A DNA stretch of 64,000 nt from Janthinobacterium rivuli (GTDB taxonomy: Bacteria > Pseudomonadota > Gammaproteobacteria > Burkholderiales > Burkholderiaceae_D), in contig NZ_WFLJ01000008.1 of assembly GCF_009208735.1 (NCBI RefSeq), forward strand, positions 223,856-287,855, in the 5' to 3' direction. Below, in pieces: positions 43,224 to 51,490 of the stretch; position 1 is the stretch's first letter, and the number at the start of each line of letters is the position of its first letter. Under the pieces are notes generated by a model. That model made no database searches. It was not told the DNA's origin and saw nothing but the letters and a program-made list of their open reading frames with translations. The translations under genes were made by a program, and so were the position numbers.

Positions 43224-45890
43224 ATGAGCATCAACCTCAAGACGCTGATCAGCAAGCTCAATGACACCAGCCGCACCGCCGCCACCCGCGCCGCCGGCAT
43301 CTGCGTCGGCCTCGGACAGTACGAGGTCGACCTGGAACACCTGTTTCTGGCCCTGCTGGAACAGCCGGCCAGCGACTTTGCGCTGATCGCCCGCCATAGC
43401 GGCATCAGCGTCAGCATGCTCGAAGCGGACTTGCAGGCGGAAGTGGCGCGCCTGCAGACGGGCAATGCGCGCACCCCCGTGTTTTCGTCCAGGCTGCCGA
43501 AGCTGTTTGAAAACGCCTGGCTGATCGCGTCGCTCGACGTGCAGGCCGGCCGCCAGACCAGCATCCGCAGCGCCCATCTGTTGCAGGCCCTGCTGACCGA
43601 CCCGGAATTGGCGCAGCTGGCTTACCGCGGCTCGAAGCTGTTCAACAAATTCAAGCTCGACGACCTGAAGTACAACCTCGACAAGATCACGCAAGGCTCG
43701 CAGGAGGCGGCAGGGGCTCCGGCTGCCGATGGCGAGGACGGGGAGGGCGGCGATCCGGTCGGCGAGCTGGCGGGGCGCGCGGCCGCATCGAAAACCCCGG
43801 CGCTGGACCAGTTCACCACCAACCTGACGGCGCGCGCGCGCGACGGCAAGGTCGACCCGGTGATCGGGCGCGATGCCGAGATCCGCCAGGCGATCGATAT
43901 CCTGATGCGCCGGCGCCAGAACAATCCCATCCTGACGGGCGAGGCCGGCGTGGGCAAGACGGCCGTGGTCGAAGGGCTGGCCCTGCGCATCGCGCAGGAC
44001 GACGTGCCCGATGTGCTGAAGGGCGTCGAGATCCATACGCTGGACATGGGCCTGCTGCAGGCCGGCGCCAGCGTCAAGGGCGAGTTCGAGAACCGCCTGA
44101 AAAACGTCATCGACGAAGTCAAGAAAAGCCCGCACGCCATCATCCTCTTCATCGACGAAGCGCATACCATGATCGGCGCCGGCGGCACGGCCGGCCAGAA
44201 TGACGCGGCCAACCTGCTCAAGCCGGCCTTGGCGCGCGGCGAGCTGCGCACGATCGCCGCCACCACCTGGGGCGAATACAAGAAGTATTTTGAAAAGGAC
44301 GCCGCGCTGGCGCGCCGCTTTCAGGTCGTCAAGATCGAGGAACCGAGCGAGGAACTGGCCTGCGCCATGTTGCGCGGCATGGCGCCGTTGATGGAGCAGC
44401 ATTTCAATGTGCGCATCTACGACGAAGCCATCACCGAGGCGGTACGGCTGTCGCATCGTTATATCATGGGCCGTCAGCTGCCCGACAAGGCCATCAGCGT
44501 GCTCGATACGGCCTGCGCCAAGGTGGCGCTGGGCCAGAACGCGACGCCGGCCCTGCTGGAAAATCTGGTCAAAAAGCTCGACCGCATCGACGCCGAAGTG
44601 GCGACGCTGGAACGCGAGGAAAAGAGCGGTGGGAGTCATCCGGTGCGCCTGAAGGATTTGCGTGCGCGGCGCAGCGCCGCCGCCGGCGAGCATGCGGCGC
44701 TGGCCGCGCGCTGGGAAAGCGAAAAGGCCCTGACTGGACAGATCAAGGCGGCACGCCAGGACCTGGAAAGCGCCGGCGCCGGCACGAAAGCGGACGCCAG
44801 CCAGGCAGGCGACCTGCAAGCCTTGCTCAAGGACTTGCGCGCGCTGCAGGGCGAAACGCCGATGGTGCCGGTGCAGGTCGACGGCCACGTGGTGGCGGAA
44901 ATCGTCGCCGGCTGGACCGGCATCCCGCTTGGCAAGATGGTCAAGGATGAAATCCGCACCGTGCTGAAACTGAAGGACATGCTGGAAGAGCGCGTGCTGG
45001 GCCAGTCGCATGCTATCGAGGTGGTGGCGCAGCGCGTGCGCACCTCGCGCGCCAACCTGGACGACCCGAACAAGCCGAAGGGCGTGTTCCTGTTCGTCGG
45101 GCCGTCCGGCGTGGGCAAGACCGAAACGGCGCTGGCGCTGGCCGACGTGCTGTATGGCGGCGAGCGCAAGCTGATCACCATCAACATGAGCGAATACCAG
45201 GAAGCGCACAGCGTGTCGGGCTTGAAAGGTTCGCCGCCCGGCTATGTCGGCTACGGCGAAGGCGGCGTGCTGACCGAGGCGGTGCGGCGCAATCCGTACA
45301 GCGTGGTGCTGCTCGACGAAGTGGAAAAGGCCCACCCGGACGTGCTCGAACTGTTCTTCCAGGTCTTCGACAAGGGCGTGATGGAGGATGCCGAAGGGCG
45401 CGAGATCGACTTTAAAAACACCATCATCATCCTGACCTCGAACGTCGGTTCGGGTATCCTGATGCAGGCCTGCCTAAATGTGGCGGCGGCGGACCTGCCG
45501 ACGCCGGAACAGCTGGAGGAAAAGCTCCGTCCGCAACTCGTGAAGACCTTCAAGCCGGCGTTCCTGGGACGCTTGAAAGTGATCCCGTTCTATCCGATCG
45601 CGGACGAGGTGCTGGTCAATATCATCGGCCTGAAACTGGGCAAGATCGCCCGGCGCATCGCGGCCAACCACAAGGCCGAATTCAGCCACGACGAAGCGCT
45701 GGTCGAGGCCGTGCTGGCGCGCTGCACCGAAGTCGATTCGGGGGCGCGCAATGTCGACAATATCCTCAACGGCACCGTGCTGCCCGAGATCGCCGAGTCG
45801 GTGCTGGCCAAGATGGCCGAAGGGGCGGCGATCACGAAGATCAAGGTCAGCGCCAGCAAGCAGGGGCAGTTCAAGTACACCATCAAGTAA
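43224..45890 (+). CDS. clpV: T6SS sheath-recycling ATPase ClpV (TssH)
   Basis: An 888-residue AAA+ ATPase that disassembles contracted sheaths. The N-domain (SINLKTLISKLNDTSRTAAT) binds TssC. The first AAA+ module has Walker A GEAGVGKTAVVEG and Walker B ILFIDEAHTMIGAGG. A coiled-coil middle domain is near 400-500 residues (ERLTGQIKAARQDLE type), and the second module has GPSGVGKTETALAL and VLLDEVEKAHPDV with the arginine-finger region. The ATG at 43224 has AAGGA about 9 nt upstream. It follows tssG closely. Confidence 0.95.
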   Translation: MSINLKTLISKLNDTSRTAATRAAGICVGLGQYEVDLEHLFLALLEQPASDFALIARHSGISVSMLEADLQAEVARLQTGNARTPVFSSRLPKLFENAWLIASLDVQAGRQTSIRSAHLLQALLTDPELAQLAYRGSKLFNKFKLDDLKYNLDKITQGSQEAAGAPAADGEDGEGGDPVGELAGRAAASKTPALDQFTTNLTARARDGKVDPVIGRDAEIRQAIDILMRRRQNNPILTGEAGVGKTAVVEGLALRIAQDDVPDVLKGVEIHTLDMGLLQAGASVKGEFENRLKNVIDEVKKSPHAIILFIDEAHTMIGAGGTAGQNDAANLLKPALARGELRTIAATTWGEYKKYFEKDAALARRFQVVKIEEPSEELACAMLRGMAPLMEQHFNVRIYDEAITEAVRLSHRYIMGRQLPDKAISVLDTACAKVALGQNATPALLENLVKKLDRIDAEVATLEREEKSGGSHPVRLKDLRARRSAAAGEHAALAARWESEKALTGQIKAARQDLESAGAGTKADASQAGDLQALLKDLRALQGETPMVPVQVDGHVVAEIVAGWTGIPLGKMVKDEIRTVLKLKDMLEERVLGQSHAIEVVAQRVRTSRANLDDPNKPKGVFLFVGPSGVGKTETALALADVLYGGERKLITINMSEYQEAHSVSGLKGSPPGYVGYGEGGVLTEAVRRNPYSVVLLDEVEKAHPDVLELFFQVFDKGVMEDAEGREIDFKNTIIILTSNVGSGILMQACLNVAAADLPTPEQLEEKLRPQLVKTFKPAFLGRLKVIPFYPIADEVLVNIIGLKLGKIARRIAANHKAEFSHDEALVEAVLARCTEVDSGARNVDNILNGTVLPEIAESVLAKMAEGAAITKIKVSASKQGQFKYTIK

Positions 45891-45962
45891 GCATGCGCAC
45901 GCGAAGCAATCTGGCTGCGTCGACAGGCGCGGCGTCATTTAAAGGAATTGAAATGGACATGC

Positions 45963-48500
45963 ATGGCTAATCTGGAGCAGGGAGCAGACAATCTGTTTGC
46001 AGGGATAGGACAGCACGCCCGGTTGCTCAAGCTCGACACGCCGCTCGGTGCCGACGTCTTGCTGGCGCAGCGCGTCCATGCGGTCGACCGCGTGAGCGCC
46101 GGCTATGACTATGTCGTCGATCTGCTGTCGCTCGACGACGCGGTGGAACTCAAGCAGCTGATCGCCCAGGAAGTGACCTTGTGGATGCTGCAGCCGGACG
46201 CCAGCTACCGGCCCGTCCACGGCTACGTGCATACGGCCAGGAAGCTGGGCAGCGATGGCGAGCTGTCGGCCTATCAGATCGCGTTTGCCAGCTGCCTGCA
46301 CTTCCTCAGGTTCCGCAAGGACGCGCGCATCTGGCAGAACAAGGGCGCCGACGACATCATCGCCGAGGTATTGGGCGGCCACCCGCAATGCCAGGGCAAG
46401 TTCCGCTTCGACCTGAACCAGGCGGTGCGCCAGCGCTCGTATTGCACCCAGTACGAGACGGATTGGCAATTCGTCATGCGCATGCTGGAAAGCGAAGGCT
46501 GGTACGGTTATGTCGAACAGGCGGCCGATGGCAGCGGCCATCAGTGGATCATCACCGATTCGGTGCAATCGCTCAAGCCGCTGCAGCCCGAGCAGATCGC
46601 CTTTCACCGCGCCGGCACCACCGATGAACTGGACAAGATCGTCCAGTGGGGCGGCGCCCGCACGCTGTCGAACAGCCAGCTGGCGACCCGCACCTACGAC
46701 TACAAGGCGCCCCGCAGCAATCACCAGAACGCCGTGCAGATATTGCCCGGGCACGGCAGCATTCCGTCGCAGCTCGAGGTCTACGAATATACGGGCGCCT
46801 ACAGCAGCGCCGATACCGAGCACGGCGCCGAGCAGTCGCGCATCCGCGTGCAGGAATGGGAGTCGCGCATCAAGCGGTTTTTCGGCATCTCGGGCGTGCG
46901 CCGGCTGCCGGTGGGCTGCTGGTTCACCTTGTTCGACCATCCGGCCCACGCCGAAGAGGCCGCCGAGGAGCGCCAGTTCGTCGTGCTGGGCGTGGAATGG
47001 GCGATCGAAAACAACCTGCCGCTGTCCAGCATGCAAACGGATTTTTCGGGCAGCCTGAAAGGCCGGCTGCTGCAGTTCAAGGAAGAGGCGGGCCTGCATC
47101 GCGACGGGCTGGCCCAGCTTGGCGATGGCGGCGAGCGCACAGGCCACTGCTTCAACCGCTTCGAAGTGCAGCGCCGCAGCGTGGAGTACCGCAGTGCCTG
47201 CGTGCACGCCAAGCCGGCCATGCATCCACAAACGGCCACCGTGGTCGGCCCGGCCGGCGAAGAAATCCATACCGACGCGCTCAATCGCGTGAAGGTGCGC
47301 TTCCACTGGGACCGCATCAATCCCGGCGATGAAAAGGCGTCGTGCTGGGTCCGCGTGAGCTATCCGAATGCCGGCGAGGGCTATGGCGCCGTGCATGTGC
47401 CGCGCGTCGGCCAGGAAGTGATCATCACCTTCCTCGACGGCGACGTGGACCGGCCCATCATCACGGGCCGCATCTACAACGGCGAGCAGCAGCCGCAGTG
47501 GCATACCGACGGGCGCCTGTCCGGCTACAAATCGAAGGAATACAGGGGCGCGGGCTTCAACCAGCTGGTGATGGACGATAACACCGAGCAGAACCGGGTG
47601 CAGCTGTACAGCAGTAATACCCATGCGCAGCTCAACCTGGGCTATCTGGTGGGGCAGCAGGGCAATCAGCGCGACGGCTTTTTCGGTTCCGGCTTCGCCC
47701 TCAATTCGGATGCGTATGGCGCCATCACCACGCACAAGGGACTGTACATCAGCACCTATGGGCGGCCCGGCGGGCGCGGCTCGCAGCTCGACGTGCGCGA
47801 GGCATACGATCAGCTGACGCAGGCGCACGAGCTGGCGCAGACACTGTCGGAGGTGGCGGAAAAATCCGAGGCCGAGGCGCTGCCCGGGCAGCAGGCGTTC
47901 CAGCAATTCATCGACGCGACCCAGGCGCAATACGACGGTGCCGGCCAGCAGGGCGCCAATCGCTTCGCCGAACCGGTGCTGCTGATGGCGTCGCCGGCCG
48001 GCATCGGCCTCGTCACGCCGAAGAGCACGCACCTGCACAGCGGTGAACAGGTGACCCTGTCGTCGGGCGAGGATACCAACCTGGCGGTCGGCAAAAGCCT
48101 GATCGCCAGCGTCAAGGAAAAGATCAGCCTGTTTGCCTACAACGCGGGCATCAAGCTGTTCGCCGCGAAAGGAAAGGTCGAGATCCAGGCCCAGGGCGGC
48201 GATATCGACATCATCGCGGAAAAAGTGCTGCGTCTGCTGTCGGCCACCGACCGCATCGAAATTTTCGCCAAGAAGGAGATCATTCTCGGCGCCGATGGCT
48301 CGGCCATCAGGATCAACGGCGCGGGCATCACCGACATGACGAGCGGCCAGCGCATCAGCCATAACGCCGACTTCTCGATGCCTGGCCCGAAGACCATGCC
48401 GTATGCGCTGCCCGTGCTGCCCAAGGAAGTCTGCATGGAATGCCTGAAAAAGCGCGCAAAACAGCGTACCGCCTTCGTCAACAAAGGATCGCAACGATGA
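45963..48500 (+). CDS. vgrG: VgrG spike protein (TssI), second copy
   Basis: An 845-residue VgrG of standard size with no extra toxic domain. It opens like other VgrG proteins (EQGADNLFAGIGQHARLLKL) and has YAFRxDLNQAVRQRSYCTQY-type gp27 motifs (FDLNQAVRQRSYCTQYETD). The gp5-like OB part has LNRVKVRFHWDRINPGDEK. A DUF2345-like C-terminal part with SAIRINGAGI follows, ending in a 25-residue Cys-containing tail (EVCMECLKKRAKQRTAFVNK). The ATG at 45963 follows AAGGA at a long spacing; a TTG at 45948 is possible. It is followed by the DUF4123 adaptor and the Tle1-type effector, so it likely carries that effector. Confidence 0.92.
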   Translation: MANLEQGADNLFAGIGQHARLLKLDTPLGADVLLAQRVHAVDRVSAGYDYVVDLLSLDDAVELKQLIAQEVTLWMLQPDASYRPVHGYVHTARKLGSDGELSAYQIAFASCLHFLRFRKDARIWQNKGADDIIAEVLGGHPQCQGKFRFDLNQAVRQRSYCTQYETDWQFVMRMLESEGWYGYVEQAADGSGHQWIITDSVQSLKPLQPEQIAFHRAGTTDELDKIVQWGGARTLSNSQLATRTYDYKAPRSNHQNAVQILPGHGSIPSQLEVYEYTGAYSSADTEHGAEQSRIRVQEWESRIKRFFGISGVRRLPVGCWFTLFDHPAHAEEAAEERQFVVLGVEWAIENNLPLSSMQTDFSGSLKGRLLQFKEEAGLHRDGLAQLGDGGERTGHCFNRFEVQRRSVEYRSACVHAKPAMHPQTATVVGPAGEEIHTDALNRVKVRFHWDRINPGDEKASCWVRVSYPNAGEGYGAVHVPRVGQEVIITFLDGDVDRPIITGRIYNGEQQPQWHTDGRLSGYKSKEYRGAGFNQLVMDDNTEQNRVQLYSSNTHAQLNLGYLVGQQGNQRDGFFGSGFALNSDAYGAITTHKGLYISTYGRPGGRGSQLDVREAYDQLTQAHELAQTLSEVAEKSEAEALPGQQAFQQFIDATQAQYDGAGQQGANRFAEPVLLMASPAGIGLVTPKSTHLHSGEQVTLSSGEDTNLAVGKSLIASVKEKISLFAYNAGIKLFAAKGKVEIQAQGGDIDIIAEKVLRLLSATDRIEIFAKKEIILGADGSAIRINGAGITDMTSGQRISHNADFSMPGPKTMPYALPVLPKEVCMECLKKRAKQRTAFVNKGSQR

Positions 48501-48786
48501 CTTTCTCATCGCTGGAATACATAAAGGATAGAGCATTGTGAGGAACGATAAACGAGATCGGCTCGACAAGTCATTGCCGCCACTGCTGTCAGGCCGGCGC
48601 AGTGTGCTGGGCTTGATAGGCCTGGGTGTGATGATGCCGCTTGCGGCTTTCGGACAAAAAAATAAGACCACGAAAAAGTCGGCCGCGGCGCGTGGGGCAG
48701 TGCGGCCGCAGGAAGTCTGCAAAGAATGCCTGCAAAAGCGCGCCAAACAGCGCTCCGCCTTCGTCAACAAGGGACCTCAACGATGA
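48423..48786 (+). repeat. 78-bp direct repeat at the vgrG end and in the following small gene
   Basis: Positions 48423-48500 and 48709-48786 match at about 68 of 78 bases by hand count. Both encode the same 25-residue tail (KEVCMECLKKRAKQRTAFVN versus QEVCKECLQKRAKQRSAFVN) and both end in CAACGATGA. The second copy's ATGA leads into the DUF4123 gene; the first lies at the vgrG stop. A block of about 286 bp was probably inserted or duplicated between vgrG and the adaptor gene. Confidence 0.85.
48538..48786 (+). CDS. Small chimeric exported protein: lipoprotein-type leader plus VgrG tail
   Basis: An 82-residue frame with a GTG start (48538; AGGA 9 nt upstream). Residues ~17-40 (PLLSGRRSVLGLIGLGVMMP then LAAFGQ) match almost exactly the leader of the lipoprotein at 50983 (LLSGRRSAIGLIGLGLMMPL then AACGQ). 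The lipobox Cys, however, is Phe here, so lipidation is lost. Residues ~58-82 duplicate the C-terminal tail of the upstream VgrG. It therefore looks like a recombination product of a vgrG end and a lipoprotein start. It could be exported, but I infer no function. Its stop overlaps the DUF4123 start (ATGA). Confidence 0.55.
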   Translation: MRNDKRDRLDKSLPPLLSGRRSVLGLIGLGVMMPLAAFGQKNKTTKKSAAARGAVRPQEVCKECLQKRAKQRSAFVNKGPQR

Positions 48787-49697
48787 AATTTTTACCTCTG
48801 GATAAGGCTTCGTTTGAAGCAAACCTGGCAAGTGCGCTCGACAATCGTGAACTGAGCTGTTATGCCATTGTCGACCAGGCGCAGGACGGCACGCTGCTGG
48901 CGCGCTTTGAAAAAGAGCAGATCAGCATGCGCAGCAAGTGCCTGCTGCCAGCGGCGCTTGGGTCCGACACGGAAGCGTACGCGCCCCATCTGGTGGCGTT
49001 GTCGCCGCTGGCTGCCGATACCGAAGCGTGGCCGGACATCGCGCAAGGCGCCGCCAGCCATCCCGCCAGCCTGACGCTGCTGGCAAGCACTGATGATTTT
49101 GACACGCTGTGGGAAAGCCTGGCGGCGTTTACCGAGATACTGCTGCCGGACGGCACCGACATGATTTTTGCCTTCTGGGACCCGGCCATCCTGGGTACCC
49201 TGACGGGACAAAAAAGCGACCTGACTTTGCACGTAGGGGTGCCGGCGCTGACCGTTTCCCAGCGCGAACGCCTGTTGCAGGGCATACAGGCATGGTGGTA
49301 CTGGGACCGCGACGGCCATCCCCAGCAGGTGCTGCCAGGGGAAAATGATCACGGCCTGCCTCCCCACCGGGTGACCTTGCCGCTCAAGCTGGCCCAGGTG
49401 CAGGTCGACATGCTGGTCGAAGCGGGCATGCCGGACCAGCTTTTGTCGATGCTGCAGGAAAACCAGCCGCAACTGCTGATGGATATTCCACCCGCGCAAC
49501 ACTATCGCCTCGTGCAAAAACACCTGTTGGCCGCGCGCAAACTGAAGCTGTCCGGCATGCGCGACATTCTTAACTACACCTGCGCCGCCTTGATCTACGG
49601 CGACAAGCTCCAGACCAACCCGGCCATTGCGTCACTGCTGGCAAGGGTCAAGGCTGGTGATATCAGCTTTGAAGCTGCCCTGGACCAGTTTCCATGA
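48783..49697 (+). CDS. DUF4123 T6SS effector-loading adaptor (Tap/TEC-like)
   Basis: A 304-residue protein. The N-terminal ~120 residues are DUF4123: SCYAIVDQAQDGTLLARFEK at the start and MIFAFWDPAILGTL near residue 136, the conserved FxxxDPxxL motif. DUF4123 proteins act as chaperones that bring a cargo effector to the VgrG tip and stay in the cytoplasm. Its position, after vgrG and before the Tle1-type effector and immunity-like genes, matches this. The ATG at 48783 overlaps the upstream stop (ATGA), and its own stop overlaps the next start (ATGA). Confidence 0.85.
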   Translation: MKFLPLDKASFEANLASALDNRELSCYAIVDQAQDGTLLARFEKEQISMRSKCLLPAALGSDTEAYAPHLVALSPLAADTEAWPDIAQGAASHPASLTLLASTDDFDTLWESLAAFTEILLPDGTDMIFAFWDPAILGTLTGQKSDLTLHVGVPALTVSQRERLLQGIQAWWYWDRDGHPQQVLPGENDHGLPPHRVTLPLKLAQVQVDMLVEAGMPDQLLSMLQENQPQLLMDIPPAQHYRLVQKHLLAARKLKLSGMRDILNYTCAALIYGDKLQTNPAIASLLARVKAGDISFEAALDQFP

Positions 49698-50170
49698 ATA
49701 TCTGGAAACAGGAAGCAACGAAGCCAGGTCGGCGGCTGGCGCTCGGATGGATGGCGTACGGTTTGCTACTGCCGCTGGCGGCGTGCGGGCAATCGATACG
49801 GAAAGAGATATGGCTGAATGTGGAGATGGTCTCGTATGTCGATCAGCCCATCTTCGATATTATTTTTAACGGCACAGACTTGGGTGTGATGGACGAATAT
49901 GGTTCCACTGGAACCATTACCGAGGTACGAATTCCTTTCGGCATCCAGGCGCTCAAATGGACGCTCGATGGACCAAGGAACTCGCCGCGCAATGGTGAGG
50001 TCGTGACCATCAAAAACCAGTTGTTGATTTCAGCAGAGCAGATACCGCTCGGAACGCGTTATCTCGGTTTGCATCTTTATCCGGACGACACCGCCGAGAT
50101 AACCTTTGCGGACTCCATACCTGACCGAACAGCTAGAGGCGAGAAAATTCTGGCGGCGAGGAAGAAATAA
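49694..50170 (+). CDS. Lipoprotein of tandem family A, copy 1 (candidate immunity protein)
   Basis: A 158-residue lipoprotein (lipobox LLPLAACGQ, Cys about residue 32). The mature domain begins WLNVEMVSYVDQPIFDIIFN and continues VRIPFGIQALKWTLDGPRN and GTRYLGLHLYPDDTAEITFA; it has no Cys pair. Three such genes and one decayed copy follow one another up to the Tle1-type effector. I do not recognise the domain. Paralogous lipoprotein arrays next to Tle effectors are often immunity proteins that block the lipase in the periplasm; that is an inference. Start overlaps the adaptor stop (ATGA). Confidence 0.7.
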   Translation: MNIWKQEATKPGRRLALGWMAYGLLLPLAACGQSIRKEIWLNVEMVSYVDQPIFDIIFNGTDLGVMDEYGSTGTITEVRIPFGIQALKWTLDGPRNSPRNGEVVTIKNQLLISAEQIPLGTRYLGLHLYPDDTAEITFADSIPDRTARGEKILAARKK

Positions 50171-50171
50171 C

Positions 50172-50672
50172 ATGCGTGACAAGGATGGAAAAAACTCGGC
50201 AATTCAAAAATTGGCACCTTCGCCGCGAAGCCGGCGTCGCGCCATCGGCTTGATAGGCCTGAGTTTGATGATGCCGCTGGCGGCTTGCGGGCAAGCGGTA
50301 AGGAAAGAGATATGGCTGAATGTCGTAATGAACTCCTATGTTGACCGGATCCATACCAATATTTTTTTTAACGATACTACCTTGGGTGTGACGGCAAAAT
50401 TTGGTACGACTGGGACTATTGTTGGCGTCCGTATCCCGTTTGGAGTTCAGACATTGCGATGGGAATTGGATGGACCAAGGGGTACTCCGCGCATTGGCGA
50501 GGCGGTGACCGCTAAGGGGCCGCTGGTGATTTCTCCGGAACAGATGCCGCGAGGAACGCGCTATCTTGGCATACATCTTTACCCCGACGATACGGTCGAG
50601 TTCACCTTTGCTGAGGGTATACCAGAACTAACAGCCAGAGGCCAAAAAATTCTTGCTGACAGGAAGAAATAG
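50172..50672 (+). CDS. Lipoprotein of tandem family A, copy 2 (candidate immunity protein)
   Basis: A 166-residue lipoprotein with leader RRRAIGLIGLSLMMPLAACG. It is the next paralogue after 49694: KEIWLNVVMNSYVDRIHTNI, VRIPFGVQTLRWELDGPRGT and GTRYLGIHLYPDDTVEFTFA line up with copy 1 throughout. Its start follows the previous stop directly (TAACATG). The leader is longer and has an arginine pair. Same candidate role as copy 1. Confidence 0.7.
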   Translation: MRDKDGKNSAIQKLAPSPRSRRRAIGLIGLSLMMPLAACGQAVRKEIWLNVVMNSYVDRIHTNIFFNDTTLGVTAKFGTTGTIVGVRIPFGVQTLRWELDGPRGTPRIGEAVTAKGPLVISPEQMPRGTRYLGIHLYPDDTVEFTFAEGIPELTARGQKILADRKK

Positions 50673-50673
50673 T

Positions 50674-50929
50674 ATGGGTGCAAAGATGCAGGAACGCGGC
50701 AAATCAAAAATTGGCACTTTCGCCGCCAAGCAGGCGTCACGCTACCAGGGTGATTGCACTGGCCTGGCAATCTGGCTGGTGGCGTGCGGTCATGTCTCTC
50801 GGAAAGAAATTGGCTGACATGGCGATGTTCGCTTACCTAGGCAAGCTGATATATGAAACAGGGCGGCCAGGTGTCCACGCCTGCAGCCGTGATATCGCTG
50901 CGGTGAAAACCGGCACGAGACTGCATTGA
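50674..50929 (+). pseudogene. Decayed family A lipoprotein copy, truncated and frameshifted
   Basis: From ATG 50674 the frame reads MQERGKSKIGTFAAKQA and then WLVACGHVSRKEIG before a stop at about 50816, similar to the leader and first residues of copies 1 and 2 (LPLAACGQAVRKEIW). In the neighbouring frame the likeness continues as LADMAMFAYLGKLIYE, lining up with WLNVVMNSYVDRIHTN. It then changes to GVHACSRDIAAVKTG, which faintly resembles the beginning of the DUF2235 effector (RACNRDVAGLEPSA). Deletion and frame decay of a former lipoprotein-effector pair would explain it; the second part is weak. Confidence 0.6.
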
Positions 50930-50982
50930 AATGATAGCTAGCAGCACACTTGGTCACACACACAGCATAAGGGCATAACATC

Positions 50983-51489
50983 ATGACAGGCGACGCACGA
51001 GATATGGTTATTCATAAATCACGACCATTGCTATCAGGCCGGCGGAGTGCCATCGGCTTGATAGGTTTGGGTTTGATGATGCCGCTTGCGGCTTGTGGAC
51101 AAGGAAAGAAAAAAATGCAAAAAGAAACAGCGCTGCATGTAGAAGTGTTCTCTTATATTGATCGAATCATTATTGACATTTCTTTTAACGGCACCGGCTT
51201 GGGCGTGATGAATAGGTACGGGCGCACGGGCACTATTACCGATGTTTACATTCCGTTTGGACTTCAAACATTGCGATGGAGATTGGATGGACCAGAGGGT
51301 ACTCCGCGCAATGGCGAGGTGGTGACGCCAAAGAACCAACTCGTTATTTCGCCGGAGCAGATATCGCCGGGAACGCGTTATCTCGGTATACATCTTTATC
51401 CCGATGATACGGTCGAATTTACCTTTGCGGATTCCATACCAGAACAGACAGCCAGAGGTAAAAAAATTCTTGCTAACAGGAAGATATAA
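50983..51489 (+). CDS. Lipoprotein of tandem family A, copy 3, adjacent to the effector
   Basis: A 168-residue lipoprotein with leader LLSGRRSAIGLIGLGLMMPL and lipobox LAACGQ. Mature part: ALHVEVFSYIDRIIIDISFN, VYIPFGLQTLRWRLDGPEGT and GTRYLGIHLYPDDTVEFTFA. It is the copy closest to the Tle1-type gene (1 bp gap), so it is the best immunity candidate for that effector. Compared with copies 1 and 2 it has more Lys directly after the lipobox. Same unknown domain. Confidence 0.72.
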   Translation: MTGDARDMVIHKSRPLLSGRRSAIGLIGLGLMMPLAACGQGKKKMQKETALHVEVFSYIDRIIIDISFNGTGLGVMNRYGRTGTITDVYIPFGLQTLRWRLDGPEGTPRNGEVVTPKNQLVISPEQISPGTRYLGIHLYPDDTVEFTFADSIPEQTARGKKILANRKI

Positions 51490-51490
51490 T

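Noticed and set aside
43116..45335. Long minus-strand frame opposite clpV
   Set aside because: Antisense shadow of an unmistakable AAA+ gene.
45939..48770. Very long open frame on the minus strand opposite the second vgrG
   Set aside because: It mirrors a well-supported gene with matching conserved motifs on the other strand. High GC content makes stop-free antisense frames common here, and its translation shows no family features.
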